A stretch of DNA of 48,617 nt from Chloroflexota bacterium (GTDB lineage Bacteria; Chloroflexota; Dehalococcoidia; Lucifugimonadales; UBA3495). The notes beneath the pieces are model-generated. The model was not told the origin of the DNA. It saw only the letters and a list, made by a program, of their open reading frames with translations, and did no database searches. Positions 35,899 through 44,480 of the stretch are shown one piece after another. The stretch covers positions 1 to 48,617 of the forward strand of contig JACZUF010000023.1 in assembly GCA_022573285.1 (NCBI GenBank), in the 5' to 3' direction. Positions within the stretch are counted from its first letter, which is position 1. Every line of letters begins with the position of its first letter. The position numbers and the translations under genes are program-made.

Positions 35899-37008
35899 CT
35901 ACGGGTTGAAACCCACTTCGGGCAGAACTTCTTTCAGCGCCGCCATGACGCCGTTGATGTCATTTTCGGTCACGTGGCCCAGGTGGCCGATGCGGAAGAT
36001 GTCGTCGCTCATCTTGCCCTGACCGCCCGCCAGCACCACGTTATGATCGGTGCGCATCAGGCGCAAGAACTTCTTGCCGTCGACGCTTTCGGGCATCTTG
36101 ACTGCGGTCACCGTGTTCGACGCGTAGGACTCGTCGGCCACCAGCAACTCCAGACCCAACTCACGCACGCCGTCGCGGGTCAACTGGCCGATGCCGGCAT
36201 GGCGTCCAAAGACGCTCTCCAACCCTTCGTCCAGCAGCTTGTCCAGGGCCAAGCTCAGCCCGTAGAGCGCTGACAGGTTGGGGGTGAAGGGGGTCTGGCC
36301 CTGCTTCAGGAAACGCCTGGCTTCGGCCAGGTCAAAGTAGAACCGGGGCATCTTGGCGGTCTGCTGGGCTTCCCAGCCCCGCTCGCTGATGCTGATGAAG
36401 GCCAGGCCCGGCGGGATCATGAACCCCTTCTGGGAAGCCGTGCCCACCAGGTCGCAGCCCCAGGCGTCCACCGGCAGGGGAATGCAGCCCAGGCTGGACA
36501 CCGCGTCAACCAGGAGCAGCTTGTCGAACTCGCCCTTAACGACCTTGGCAATCTCTTCCATCGGATGGGTCACGCCCGTGGAGGTTTCGTTGTGGGTGAC
36601 CAGCACCGCTTTGATCTTGGGTTCGCTTTGCAGGACTTTGCGGATGGCGCCGGGGTCGATGGGACCGCCCCACTCGAACTCCAAGCGTTTCACGTCGGCG
36701 CCGTAGGCCTCCGCCATGTCGGTGAACCGGTCGCCAAAGGACCCCGCCGTGGCCGACAGGACCCGGTCGCCGGGGGACAGGGTGTTGACCAGCGACGCCT
36801 CCAGGGCGCCGGTGCCGGACGCCGTCAGGATCAGCAGGTCGTTCTTGGTCATGAACACCTGCTTCAACTGCTCGGTGGCCTTGTCGATCAGGGCGTGGAA
36901 CTCCGGCCCCCGGTGGTTGATCATCGGGTTGGTCATGGCCTCGACGATATCGCTGGGGATGGGCGTGGGGCCGGGCACCCTCAGGTTCTGGGGAGTCATT
37001 CTCTGCAT
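35899..37008 (-). CDS. Class V aminotransferase (alanine-glyoxylate / serine-pyruvate type)
   Basis: A 369-residue PLP enzyme. PGPTPIPSDI and NHRGPEFHAL at the N-terminus are signatures of the alanine-glyoxylate/serine-glyoxylate group; LTASGTGALEASL binds the cofactor phosphate, LLVDAVSSLGC contains the aspartate, and the Schiff-base lysine lies in GTASQKGFMIPPG. The start is set at ATG 37008, after AGGAAGAAGAG; the open frame extends to 37053. It probably handles glyoxylate or serine; no photorespiratory or serine-cycle genes are adjacent. Confidence 0.93.
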   Translation of the reverse strand: MQRMTPQNLRVPGPTPIPSDIVEAMTNPMINHRGPEFHALIDKATEQLKQVFMTKNDLLILTASGTGALEASLVNTLSPGDRVLSATAGSFGDRFTDMAEAYGADVKRLEFEWGGPIDPGAIRKVLQSEPKIKAVLVTHNETSTGVTHPMEEIAKVVKGEFDKLLLVDAVSSLGCIPLPVDAWGCDLVGTASQKGFMIPPGLAFISISERGWEAQQTAKMPRFYFDLAEARRFLKQGQTPFTPNLSALYGLSLALDKLLDEGLESVFGRHAGIGQLTRDGVRELGLELLVADESYASNTVTAVKMPESVDGKKFLRLMRTDHNVVLAGGQGKMSDDIFRIGHLGHVTENDINGVMAALKEVLPEVGFNP

Positions 37009-37279
37009 CGGTCTCTTCTTCCTGTCGTGCGGCCGCCACATGGTGAAAGGCACCGGAGGCGGCGATTGGGTTCACCAAGAGTCGGTGGTCAAGCGGGGAG
37101 GCGCGGGCGCTCTGAGGCAGCGGTTTAGGGATAAATCACAATGAGATTGCTAAGATTGATTAGGCACGGTGGGACTGCCGTGGTCCGGGCGGAAAGAATT
37201 ATATCACCACCATTGGCCTCCGGCTATTTGGGCCCGGTAGGCACCTTCCAGCGTGTCGGTTATAATGGCCCGAAACCGC

Positions 37280-37318
37280 GTGGGGGGCCCGGTCCCGATG
37301 AAATCGGGATGCCCCCAC
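37280..37318. repeat. GTGGGGGGC/CCCGAT compound palindrome
   Basis: Outer arms GTGGGGGGC and GCCCCCAC enclose an inner CCCGAT-gaa-ATCGGG-type hairpin. The same layout, with GTAGGGGC outer arms, occurs at 45527-45564. It sits 30 bases before the ribosome-binding site of the broken isochorismatase gene. Confidence 0.7.
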
Positions 37319-37358
37319 GCACGACGAGGACCGATTACACAACATATAGGAGGCTGAC

Positions 37359-37905
37359 ATGGCTTTGGAGATCGATAAGCGGCACACGGCCCTTCTGGCC
37401 ATGGACTTTGAGAACGACATCGTCCATCCCGATGGCGCTTTCAAGGACTTCGGGTTCGCCAAGATGGTGGCCGACAACAAAGTGCTGGATAAGGCGGCCC
37501 AGCTATTGGCCGCGGCCCGCGGCGCCGGCCTAACGGTGATCTACGTTTCGGTGAAGTTTCGCCCCGGTGGAGGGCACCTGGGGCGCCGAGATCCACGATA
37601 AAGTAGCCCCCCAGGCCGGCGAGGCGGTGGTGACCAAGCGTGGCGTCTCCGCCTTCAGCGCCTCCGACCTAGACCAGATACTCCGCACCAAGCGCATCGG
37701 CACGCTGCTGCTGGCCGGTGTGGCCACCAATTTCGTGGTCGAGGGCACCGCACGGCAGGCCTGCGACCTTGGCTACGACACCGTCATCGTGGGCGACTGC
37801 TGCGCCTCGGTGAGCCAGGAGGCCCACGACGCGTCCCTGACCGTGGCGATGCCTTTCCTCTGCACCATCTCCAACTTGGACGAGGTCCTGGCTGCCCTAA
37901 AGTAG
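37359..37905 (+). pseudogene. Isochorismatase family hydrolase, frameshifted with an internal deletion
   Basis: AGGAGG five bases before ATG 37359 leads into a normal isochorismatase N-terminus: HTALLAMDFENDIVHPDG with the catalytic aspartate. After VSVKFRPGG the frame ends at TAA near 37601. The rest of the protein continues in the +1 frame from about 37565: VEGTWGAEIHDKVAP, TKRGVSAFSASDLD with the catalytic lysine, and LLLAGVATNFVVEGTAR, where the usual nucleophile position reads Ala-Thr rather than Cys. Together they give about 180 residues versus about 205 usual. Some 20-25 codons seem to be missing between RPG and EGTWGAEI. This could be a real deletion or an assembly fault. Confidence 0.85.
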
Positions 37906-37946
37906 CCTGAATACCCGGTTTTTGAGGCTAGACCGGCCTTGGGCCA

Positions 37947-37955
37947 TGCTATAAT
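37947..37955 (+). promoter_or_regulatory. Extended -10 promoter of pcrA, probably leaderless
   Basis: TGC-TATAAT matches an extended -10 element. Its last base lies six bases before the ATG at 37962, so transcription would begin at or next to the start codon. No ribosome-binding site is possible in so short a leader. Confidence 0.55.
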
Positions 37956-37961
37956 CGGCCC

Positions 37962-40205
37962 ATGACTTCAGGCACGGGACTACTGGAAGGACTGAACCCG
38001 GCGCAGCAGGAGGCCGTCGAGACTGTCGACGGCCCCCTGCTCATCGTGGCCGGGCCCGGCAGCGGCAAGACCCGGGTCATCACCCACCGCATCGCCTACC
38101 TGGTCCGCGAGCACGGCATCAGCCCCTACAACATCCTGGCCATGACCTTCACCAACAAGGCCGCCAGGGAGATGCGCGACCGGCTGGACCGGCTGGTGGG
38201 CTCCCGCAGCGACTCCCTGACCGTGGGCACCTTCCACTCTTTCTGCGCCAGGCTGCTGCGTTGGGACGGACATCACCTGGGCCTGGACTCCAACTACTCG
38301 ATCTACGACGCCGACGACCAGGCCACCCTCATCAAGCAGTCCATGGAATTGTCGGATATAGACCCCAAGCGGAACCCACCCCGCGCCGTGCTCAGTCTGA
38401 TCTCCAAGGCCAAGAGCATGCTCTGGGACTCCCAGGCCTTCGCCAAGAACGCCGTCGACAATTACTTCGAGGAGACCTGCGCCCGCGTCTACCACCACTA
38501 CGAGGAGCTCCTGACCCGCAACAACGCCTTGGACTTCGACGACCTGTTGATGAAGTCGGTGCAGCTCCTGAGGGAGTTCCCCGAGGTCCAGAAGAAGTAC
38601 CAAGACCGCTACCAATACATCATGGTGGACGAGTTCCAAGACACCAACATCGCCCAGTACCGCCTGGCCCGGCTGTTGGCCGAGGCCCACCATAACATCT
38701 GCGTGGTGGGCGACCCCGACCAGTCCATCTACTCCTGGCGCAGCGCCGACATACGCAACATCCTCAGCTTCCAACAGGACTACCCCAAGGCCAAGACCAT
38801 CGCCCTGGACCAGAACTACCGCTCCACCGCCACCATTCTGGACGCCGCCAAGAGCCTGATATCTATAAATGGCCAGCGCATCCAGAAGGACCTGTTCACC
38901 GACAACTCCAAGGGAGAACTGGTGGAGGTGCGCGAGGCCTACGACGAGGGCGAGGAAGCGGCCTTCGTGATCGGCGAGGCCGAGCGCCTGGTGCGGGAAG
39001 AGGGATTCAGGCCCGGCGACTGCGCCGTCATGTACCGGGTCAACGCCCAGTCCCGCGCCCTGGAAGAAGCCTGTCTGCACCAGGGGACCAAGTACCGGTT
39101 GGTGGGCGGCGTGCGCTTCTACCAAAGGCGGGAGGTCAAGGACCTGATGGCCTACCTGCATATGGTCTACAACCCCATGGACGACGTGAACCTGGGCCGG
39201 GTGATCAACGTGCCGCCCCGGGGCATCGGGGCCAAGTCCATGCAGCAACTGGCCGCCTGGTCGCAGACCCAAAACCTTGGGCTGTTCGCCGCCATGCAGG
39301 AGATCGCCGCCGCCCGGCTGGCCGGCGAGCCCTGCCCGGTCTCCATCACCGCCCGCGCCGCCACGTCCATCGCCGACTTCGCCGTGACCATGGAAAAGCT
39401 GATCGAACTGAGCCGCAAGGCGCCGGTGGTGGACCTGATTGACCGCGTGGTCGAGGACACCGAGTTCAGAAGCTTCATCCAGGGCAGCGACGACCGGCCC
39501 CAGGAGCGGTGGGAGAACATCCTCGAACTACGCAGCACCGCCCAGGAGTTCAACGCCGAGACGCCGCCCGACGGTCTGGCCACGCTGCTGGAGCGTCTGT
39601 CTTTAGTCGCCGACGTGGACAACTACGAGGAGGCCGACGACTCCATCACGTTGATCACCCTGCACCAGGCCAAGGGGCTGGAGTTCCCGGTGGTGTTCAT
39701 CGTGGGCATGGAGGAGGGCCTGCTGCCCCACAGCCGGTCAATGGAAGATGAGGAACAGTTGGAGGAGGAACGGCGGCTCTGCTACGTGGGCATGACCCGG
39801 GCCGAGAAACGTCTGTACCTGACCCGCGCCTTCCGCCGCTCGCTCATGGGCGGCAACCGCGCCGGCCCCGCCTCCCGGTTCCTCCGCGACATCCCCGCCG
39901 AGCTCATCGCCTCGGGCGGCGGCTCCACTGATCGGGGGTTCGGAGACCGGTCAAAGGGAGACTTCCCCGCCAAGCGTCCCAACTGGAGCGACTGGCAGGC
40001 CCCCACGCCGGTCATCAACCAGCCCACCGCCGCGCGCCCAACCCTCCAGGTGGGCGACTCCGTCCGCCACGCCCAATTCGGCGAGGGCGTGGTCACCGCC
40101 TGCGACACCACAGCAGCCGACACCGAAGTAACCGTCGAGTTCGAGGGCGGCGTGGGCGTGAAACGGCTGCTGTTGAGCTTCGCACCGCTGGAGAAGGTGG
40201 GGTAG
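37962..40205 (+). CDS. pcrA: ATP-dependent DNA helicase PcrA/UvrD (superfamily 1)
   Basis: A 747-residue 3'-5' DNA helicase acting in repair and replication restart. Motifs run in order: Q motif LNPAQQEAVE, Walker A GPGSGKTRVITHR, Ia TFTNKAAREM, Walker B MVDEFQDTN, motif III GDPDQSIYSWRSA, IV LDQNYRST, V TLHQAKGLEFPVVF and VI YVGMTRAEKRLY. The C-terminal 60 residues (VGDSVRHAQFGEGVV) form the Tudor-like domain typical of PcrA, which contacts RNA polymerase. Length is normal. It ends six bases before the convergent toxin gene. Confidence 0.96.
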   Translation: MTSGTGLLEGLNPAQQEAVETVDGPLLIVAGPGSGKTRVITHRIAYLVREHGISPYNILAMTFTNKAAREMRDRLDRLVGSRSDSLTVGTFHSFCARLLRWDGHHLGLDSNYSIYDADDQATLIKQSMELSDIDPKRNPPRAVLSLISKAKSMLWDSQAFAKNAVDNYFEETCARVYHHYEELLTRNNALDFDDLLMKSVQLLREFPEVQKKYQDRYQYIMVDEFQDTNIAQYRLARLLAEAHHNICVVGDPDQSIYSWRSADIRNILSFQQDYPKAKTIALDQNYRSTATILDAAKSLISINGQRIQKDLFTDNSKGELVEVREAYDEGEEAAFVIGEAERLVREEGFRPGDCAVMYRVNAQSRALEEACLHQGTKYRLVGGVRFYQRREVKDLMAYLHMVYNPMDDVNLGRVINVPPRGIGAKSMQQLAAWSQTQNLGLFAAMQEIAAARLAGEPCPVSITARAATSIADFAVTMEKLIELSRKAPVVDLIDRVVEDTEFRSFIQGSDDRPQERWENILELRSTAQEFNAETPPDGLATLLERLSLVADVDNYEEADDSITLITLHQAKGLEFPVVFIVGMEEGLLPHSRSMEDEEQLEEERRLCYVGMTRAEKRLYLTRAFRRSLMGGNRAGPASRFLRDIPAELIASGGGSTDRGFGDRSKGDFPAKRPNWSDWQAPTPVINQPTAARPTLQVGDSVRHAQFGEGVVTACDTTAADTEVTVEFEGGVGVKRLLLSFAPLEKVG

Positions 40206-40211
40206 GGGACT

Positions 40212-40706
40212 CTAAACCGCTCCGCGTATTTGGTTAAGCCTGTCCATGGCTTCCGGGTGGCCCGGGGTCAACATTTCTAGACCTGCGGCTTGGCCAGCTT
40301 CAGCCAATTCCTCATCCGAGGTGACCAGTGTCAGGGGGACGTTCGGATCGACCGATGAAATTGCCAGAGCCGTCGCCAGATGTATCGCATCGGCTGATCT
40401 TAACCGATAATCGTGGACGACCGAGATAGCAGAACCAAGAATGGAATCATCGAGGGGCCATATTCGCAGGAGGTCCCGCGCGTCTTGCCGGAACCTGGCG
40501 ATGATGCCATCGGCTGTGGACTGACGGACCTGGCCTCCGCCAGCTAGTCGTAGGATACCAGACGTAAACTCTAGGACCAAAAGGAAAGAGACGTAAAATC
40601 TGTCGTCTGGTGTGGGCTGCTCAAGAAGCGCGGACATTACGTCCGTGCCCGGCTCGGTGCGGTAACGCTTCACAACCGCCGAAGTGTCAAGATAGAAGTG
40701 GGTCAC
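40212..40706 (-). CDS. PIN-domain ribonuclease toxin (VapC-like)
   Basis: A 164-residue PIN-domain protein. The four acidic residues of the Mg2+ site are visible: Asp7 in YLDTSAVVK, Glu46 in LVLEFTSG, Asp106 in RSADAIHLATA and Asp131 in VTSDEEL. The GTG start at 40706 follows directly on the stop codon of the upstream small gene, a spacing typical of toxin-antitoxin operons. VapC-type toxins cut tRNA or rRNA to stop growth. It is convergent with pcrA. Confidence 0.9.
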   Translation of the reverse strand: MTHFYLDTSAVVKRYRTEPGTDVMSALLEQPTPDDRFYVSFLLVLEFTSGILRLAGGGQVRQSTADGIIARFRQDARDLLRIWPLDDSILGSAISVVHDYRLRSADAIHLATALAISSVDPNVPLTLVTSDEELAEAGQAAGLEMLTPGHPEAMDRLNQIRGAV

Positions 40707-40931
40707 CTACCACCCGGCTTGCCGATCTTTCAGGACCAACTCCGATAGAGGCACGTCCCCAAGCTCCTGGTCCACCATGGCCCTGAGTTCGCCCAAAGAA
40801 ATTTCAGGAAGGCCGTATTGCTTGAGCGTGAGGTCAGCCATCTTTCCAGCCTTCTTGACCATCTCCGCATAGGGCTTTCCATCAAGTTTGTACTTAGGCG
40901 CCGTTTTGGCAGTTCTTTTGTCCGATGACAT
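40707..40931 (-). CDS. Probable antitoxin partner of the PIN-domain toxin
   Basis: A 74-residue protein with a basic N-terminus (SSDKRTAKTAPKYK) and an acidic C-terminal half (SLGELRAMVDQELGDVPLSELV), ending one base before the toxin start. I see no AbrB, RHH or Phd motif, so the antitoxin call rests on position and size. GAGG lies six bases before ATG 40931. The C-terminal helix would be the likely toxin-binding part. Confidence 0.7.
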   Translation of the reverse strand: MSSDKRTAKTAPKYKLDGKPYAEMVKKAGKMADLTLKQYGLPEISLGELRAMVDQELGDVPLSELVLKDRQAGW

Positions 40932-40995
40932 TCCTCGCCTCAATACGATGCCGACATGTATCCGAGTAGTCTAGCAGAATCAAGAAGTGCGGATC

Positions 40996-41259
40996 ATGTC
41001 CACCGCTGCAGATAGACCCTGCTTCCGCCAGGTCCGATACGCCGTCCTTGGAGAAAGCCGGGTAGGGCCTCCGGTCCGCCACGGCAACAGGGTCCGGCCC
41101 AACTGGATCGACTAGACCAACCCCGACACCCTGGTCCCCATCTGCGCCTCCCCCGACGACATAGTGGTGATAGTGGCCGGCGGAGGAGGCCGCCACCCCA
41201 CCTGGATGTCCGGCTGGGTGACGCGGGTTTGCACGGAGGAGGTTGTGGGGGTGGGGTAG
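40996..41259 (+). pseudogene. Possible decayed coding sequence
   Basis: One frame reads MSTAADRPCFRQVRY..., a TAG at 41113, then TNPDTLVPICASPDDIVVIVAGGGGRH, continuing to a stop at 41257. The segment after the TAG has the look of real protein (a hydrophobic strand followed by a glycine-rich turn), while the frame lacks a ribosome-binding site and is interrupted. It may be a gene remnant. I do not recognise the family. Nothing else is seen between 40932 and 41340. Confidence 0.35.
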
Positions 41260-41340
41260 GTGGGTGGGTGGAAACCCTTTATCGTCTACCCTCGAAGTTT
41301 GATTGTTCCTATACCAGAAGAAACGTCGCAAGCCACTTGC

Positions 41341-42465
41341 TCATCCCAGGTTTGATTGGCGGCCAGTAACGGCCCACTTAACTGCCCGCACACCATCGTC
41401 CAAGAGGCTTTTTGAATCGAAAGGCTTGAACGGGTCGCCCGCAACGTTGATTCTTCGGATTAGAGATTGTTGATCCGGTTCTCTGAGAGACTCAAACCAA
41501 TCCGGCGAAAGATAAAGGTTTTCGGAGGTATCAAAAAACCAACGTACGAGCGCATGAGGAAGTTCACCGTCGGTTAGATGGTCTAAACTTGAAATAAATG
41601 GCATACATGCCTTATCGCTGTCCTTGTGCCAAGAAAAAACTACCGCCCCTTTTGATTCCGATGCTATCGAAGAGAAAAAGATGACATCAGGAACTTTATC
41701 TGGAACCCCAAGCTCCTGAACTTGCTGTCCTGAGAAATCATAGATCGGGAAATACCCGCTTGCACACATGATATCCGGTGGGGTTTGAAGATTAATCACG
41801 TAATACCTGAGTGCAGCAAAATCCTTTTCTAATAGCATTTCATCGAACTTTGCCTTATGGCTATTTATATCCGTTAGTCCTTGGGACGTACCGGACTGCA
41901 TCCAGGAAAACAAGTTCTGGATTCTAACTTGCTCTGAAACTTCGCGCCCGCTATCTAAATCGCCTGAACTAGATAGCAAGTCCATGGCACTGATTTTCGT
42001 AAATACCTCGTAAGAAACAGCTCGGTATGCAAGTAGAAAGCACTGTTCGGCGGTCGCCTTGAATTCTTCTGTGTCAATAATCCGGAAAATTGTTCCGTCA
42101 TGATGTGAACAAAATCCGGAAAAAGTCGAAGCTTGATTCATGCCGACGAGATCGTAGGCAGCCGGACCATCCGGTAAGTCCGAGCCAAATAAGCCAACTT
42201 TAATCTGGTAAACGTGGCCGTATCTAGCAATTTTACTCAAGCATGCTGCCCGCGAAACTGTATGCGCTTTTACTATCTGACCAGAACATTGATTCTTCAT
42301 CACGTTAGGCACGAGACACATACGTTGAGAAAATGCCTCTCGGAATTTTTTATCTACCTCAGATAGAGGTACAGGATCCTCAAGATTTCTCCCGAGATGG
42401 CACCTCTTATATTTTTTCCCGGATCCACACCAGCATGGGGCATTCCGGCCGACCTTTGGAGACAT
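41341..42465 (-). CDS. SEC-C-motif protein with HNH-like zinc region
   Basis: A 374-residue protein. The N-terminus (VGRNAPCWCGSGKKYKRCH) is a SEC-C zinc motif with the pattern C-x-C-x8-C-H. A second cysteine/histidine-rich region follows: CLVPN, QCSGQIVKAHTVSR, then ASTFSGFCSHHDGTIF. This looks like an HNH/zinc-finger-type fold and recurs in an uncharacterised family. The rest is alpha/beta with no motif I know. GGGAGGGAGG precedes ATG 42465. It is AT-rich: two 60-base lines inside it count 47% and 35% G+C, well below its neighbours, so recent transfer is likely. A nuclease or defence role is possible but unproven. Confidence 0.8.
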   Translation of the reverse strand: MSPKVGRNAPCWCGSGKKYKRCHLGRNLEDPVPLSEVDKKFREAFSQRMCLVPNVMKNQCSGQIVKAHTVSRAACLSKIARYGHVYQIKVGLFGSDLPDGPAAYDLVGMNQASTFSGFCSHHDGTIFRIIDTEEFKATAEQCFLLAYRAVSYEVFTKISAMDLLSSSGDLDSGREVSEQVRIQNLFSWMQSGTSQGLTDINSHKAKFDEMLLEKDFAALRYYVINLQTPPDIMCASGYFPIYDFSGQQVQELGVPDKVPDVIFFSSIASESKGAVVFSWHKDSDKACMPFISSLDHLTDGELPHALVRWFFDTSENLYLSPDWFESLREPDQQSLIRRINVAGDPFKPFDSKSLLDDGVRAVKWAVTGRQSNLG

Positions 42466-42557
42466 CCTCCCTCCCTGACGATGGCCTGCCAATCTTTTCA
42501 GTCTGAGCGTAATTGGCTCATTGATGGAATTTACTAGTTCGCCTAATATTGGTTGGC

Positions 42558-43070
42558 ATGATTACAGTTATGACTATTACGGCTATATCATATCTAATTT
42601 TCGTTTCAAGCGGATTTGTCCATGAGGGAGGCCATTCCGTAGTTGGGAATTGGGTCGGTATCGAAATATCCGGCTTTTCTCCGGCAAAATGCCTTCGCTT
42701 GGAGTGCAAAGTATACCCGCTAGAATCACTCGAGGGATGGCAAGGGAACGCAGTGCTCTTCGCTGGCGGAATTACTGCAAGTTTATGGTGGCTCGCCATT
42801 TATCTTGTTACAACTCCTTGGCACCGTAAAGGTGGTTGGTTAATTGGCGGTATCACCGCCGCATTAATTGCAGGTGAACTCACGACCGGAATTTTTGAAG
42901 GTGGATGGAACTGGTTTTATTCAAATTATCAGGTGCTAACTCTCATTATGATCGTGATAACGATGGTTGCTGGGTTCTTCGTACAGTTGAGATTTGCGAG
43001 TCAAACCTTCCGCGTACATCTTTTCATCCAGGGGATTAGGAGTAATCTAGGACCTGATCGAGAACTTTAA
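42558..43070 (+). CDS. Small membrane protein with HExxH motif (M50-like)
   Basis: A 170-residue protein with about four membrane segments. The first segment leads straight into VHEGGHSVVG, a zinc-type HExxH motif (H-E-G-G-H) at the membrane face, as in M50 site-2 proteases. The second M50 mark (N-x2-P-x-LDG) is not seen; an NAVLFAGGITA segment follows instead. It could be a minimal membrane peptidase or a non-catalytic relative. The start is uncertain (ATG 42558 or TTG 42549), with no clear ribosome-binding site. It is AT-rich like the SEC-C gene, with which it is divergent. Confidence 0.7.
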   Translation: MITVMTITAISYLIFVSSGFVHEGGHSVVGNWVGIEISGFSPAKCLRLECKVYPLESLEGWQGNAVLFAGGITASLWWLAIYLVTTPWHRKGGWLIGGITAALIAGELTTGIFEGGWNWFYSNYQVLTLIMIVITMVAGFFVQLRFASQTFRVHLFIQGIRSNLGPDREL

Positions 43071-43161
43071 TCCCCCCAATGTTGACACCAACCCCGCCCT
43101 TCCGCGATGATACCCACCGCCTATCAACTGCAACAAAACGACGCTGAGGAGGCGCTTTCCG

Positions 43162-44256
43162 ATGGTTAAGGCTGCCGTGTTGTATGAGACCAAGACCCCG
43201 TTGGTGGTGGAAGAACTTGAACTGGACGACCCCCAAGCGGGGGAGGTCCTGGTGAAGATCGGCGCGGCGGGCATCTGCCGCAGCGACCGCCACTTCATGC
43301 ACGGCGACGCCCCCATCGCCCTGCCCGTGGTCCTGGGCCACGAGGGCGCGGGCACCGTCGAGAAGGTCGGACCCGGCGTCACTTCGGTCAGGCCCGGACA
43401 GCAGGTGATACTGTCCTTCGTGCCGTCCTGCGGCCGCTGCAAGTCGTGCGTCACCGGCAAGTCCCACCTCTGCGACAACCACGCCGCCACCGGCCCCAAC
43501 ATGTACGACGGCACCACCCGCTTGCACAAGGGAGACCAGCGCATCCACCACATGGGCAAGACCGCCTGCTTCGCCGAGTACTCGGTGGTCCCCGAGACCG
43601 GCTGCGTGCCCATCGACACCCCGATCGGCATGGACAAGGCGGCCCTCATCGGCTGCTGCGTGCCCACCGGCGTGGGTGCGGTGACCTCCAGCGCCAAGGT
43701 CACACCCGGCAGCACCGTGGCCGTCATCGGCTGCGGCGGCGTGGGCCTGAACGTGATCATGGGCGCGGCCCTGGTCAACGCCAGCAAGATCATCGCCATC
43801 GACATCCGCGAGAGCCAGCTTGAGTTCGCCATGAAGTTCGGCGCCACCCACACGGTGAACGCCTCGGACAAGGACCCGGTAGCCCAAGTCAAAGAACTGA
43901 CCGGCGGCAAGGGCGCGGACTACACCTTCGAGGTCTTCGGCTCGGCCGACACGGTGAAGGCCGCCTACGACATGGCCGGCAAGAGTGGCACCGTGACCAT
44001 CGTCGGCATCGCCCCCGTGGGCGCGGAGGCCGCGATCAACGCCGTGGACATGGTCCGGAACGAGAAGACCATGCGCGGCACCTACTACGGCTCCACCCAT
44101 TCCAGCGTGGAGATGCCCAAGTTGGTGGATATGTACCTGGCCGGCAAGTTGAACCTGGACGACTTGGTGGTCCGCCACTACTCCCTGGACCAGATCAACG
44201 ACGCCTACGACGACATGGACAAAGGCGAAGTAGGCCGAGGCGTGATAATGTACTAA
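43162..44256 (+). CDS. Zinc-dependent alcohol dehydrogenase (MDR superfamily)
   Basis: A 364-residue medium-chain dehydrogenase. Catalytic zinc ligands are in GICRSDRHFMHG (Cys) and GHEGAG (His/Glu); the structural zinc site is CGRCKSC with a further Cys in SHLC. The Rossmann motif reads VAVIGCGGVGLNVI. GAGGAGG lies about ten bases before ATG 43162. It belongs to the class III/NDMA-type alcohol-aldehyde dehydrogenases; formaldehyde, alcohols or aldehydes are possible substrates. G+C content returns to the high background here, marking the right edge of the AT-rich island. Confidence 0.94.
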   Translation: MVKAAVLYETKTPLVVEELELDDPQAGEVLVKIGAAGICRSDRHFMHGDAPIALPVVLGHEGAGTVEKVGPGVTSVRPGQQVILSFVPSCGRCKSCVTGKSHLCDNHAATGPNMYDGTTRLHKGDQRIHHMGKTACFAEYSVVPETGCVPIDTPIGMDKAALIGCCVPTGVGAVTSSAKVTPGSTVAVIGCGGVGLNVIMGAALVNASKIIAIDIRESQLEFAMKFGATHTVNASDKDPVAQVKELTGGKGADYTFEVFGSADTVKAAYDMAGKSGTVTIVGIAPVGAEAAINAVDMVRNEKTMRGTYYGSTHSSVEMPKLVDMYLAGKLNLDDLVVRHYSLDQINDAYDDMDKGEVGRGVIMY

Positions 44257-44305
44257 CCGCCGGCGCAGCCGGGTTTTCGGATTCTGTAATATGGCTCTAC
44301 GGACG

Positions 44306-44332
44306 AAGCCTCCTTATCCAGGGGGCTTTGTT
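44306..44332 (+). terminator. Rho-independent terminator after the alcohol dehydrogenase
   Basis: AAGCCTCC pairs with GGGGGCTT (one G-T pair) around a seven-base loop, followed by TGTTCTTG. It lies 50 bases after the stop codon. A related element starts about 76 bases downstream, within 44357-44410, in the same orientation. Confidence 0.6.
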
Positions 44333-44356
44333 CTTGTGGTGCGACCGTGTTTCCGA

Positions 44357-44410
44357 ATTCTGTAAGATAGCTCTACCAATTATGCCTTGCGATGCAGGGG
44401 GGCTTTGTTG
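44357..44410 (+). repeat. Tandem diverged copy of the 44281-44332 block
   Basis: ATTCTGTAA-G-AT-A-GCTCTACC and a terminal GGGGGCTTTGTT match 44281-44332 with a changed middle. The two blocks are about 76 bases apart. In this copy the terminator stem is less complete. Confidence 0.55.
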
Positions 44411-44480
44411 AATTACGGTCAAGCGATACCCCGGTGTCGGGTTATCCCACACCCCATGTCATCCTGAGCCCCCATGTCAT

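Noticed and set aside
37980..39272. 430-codon minus-strand frame
   Set aside because: It is exactly antisense to pcrA and shows only the low-complexity composition of a G+C-rich mirror frame.
40894..41331. Minus-strand frame of 145 codons between the antitoxin and the SEC-C gene
   Set aside because: It overlaps the antitoxin start, has no ribosome-binding site and no protein-like pattern; the plus strand of the same region looks more like a coding remnant.
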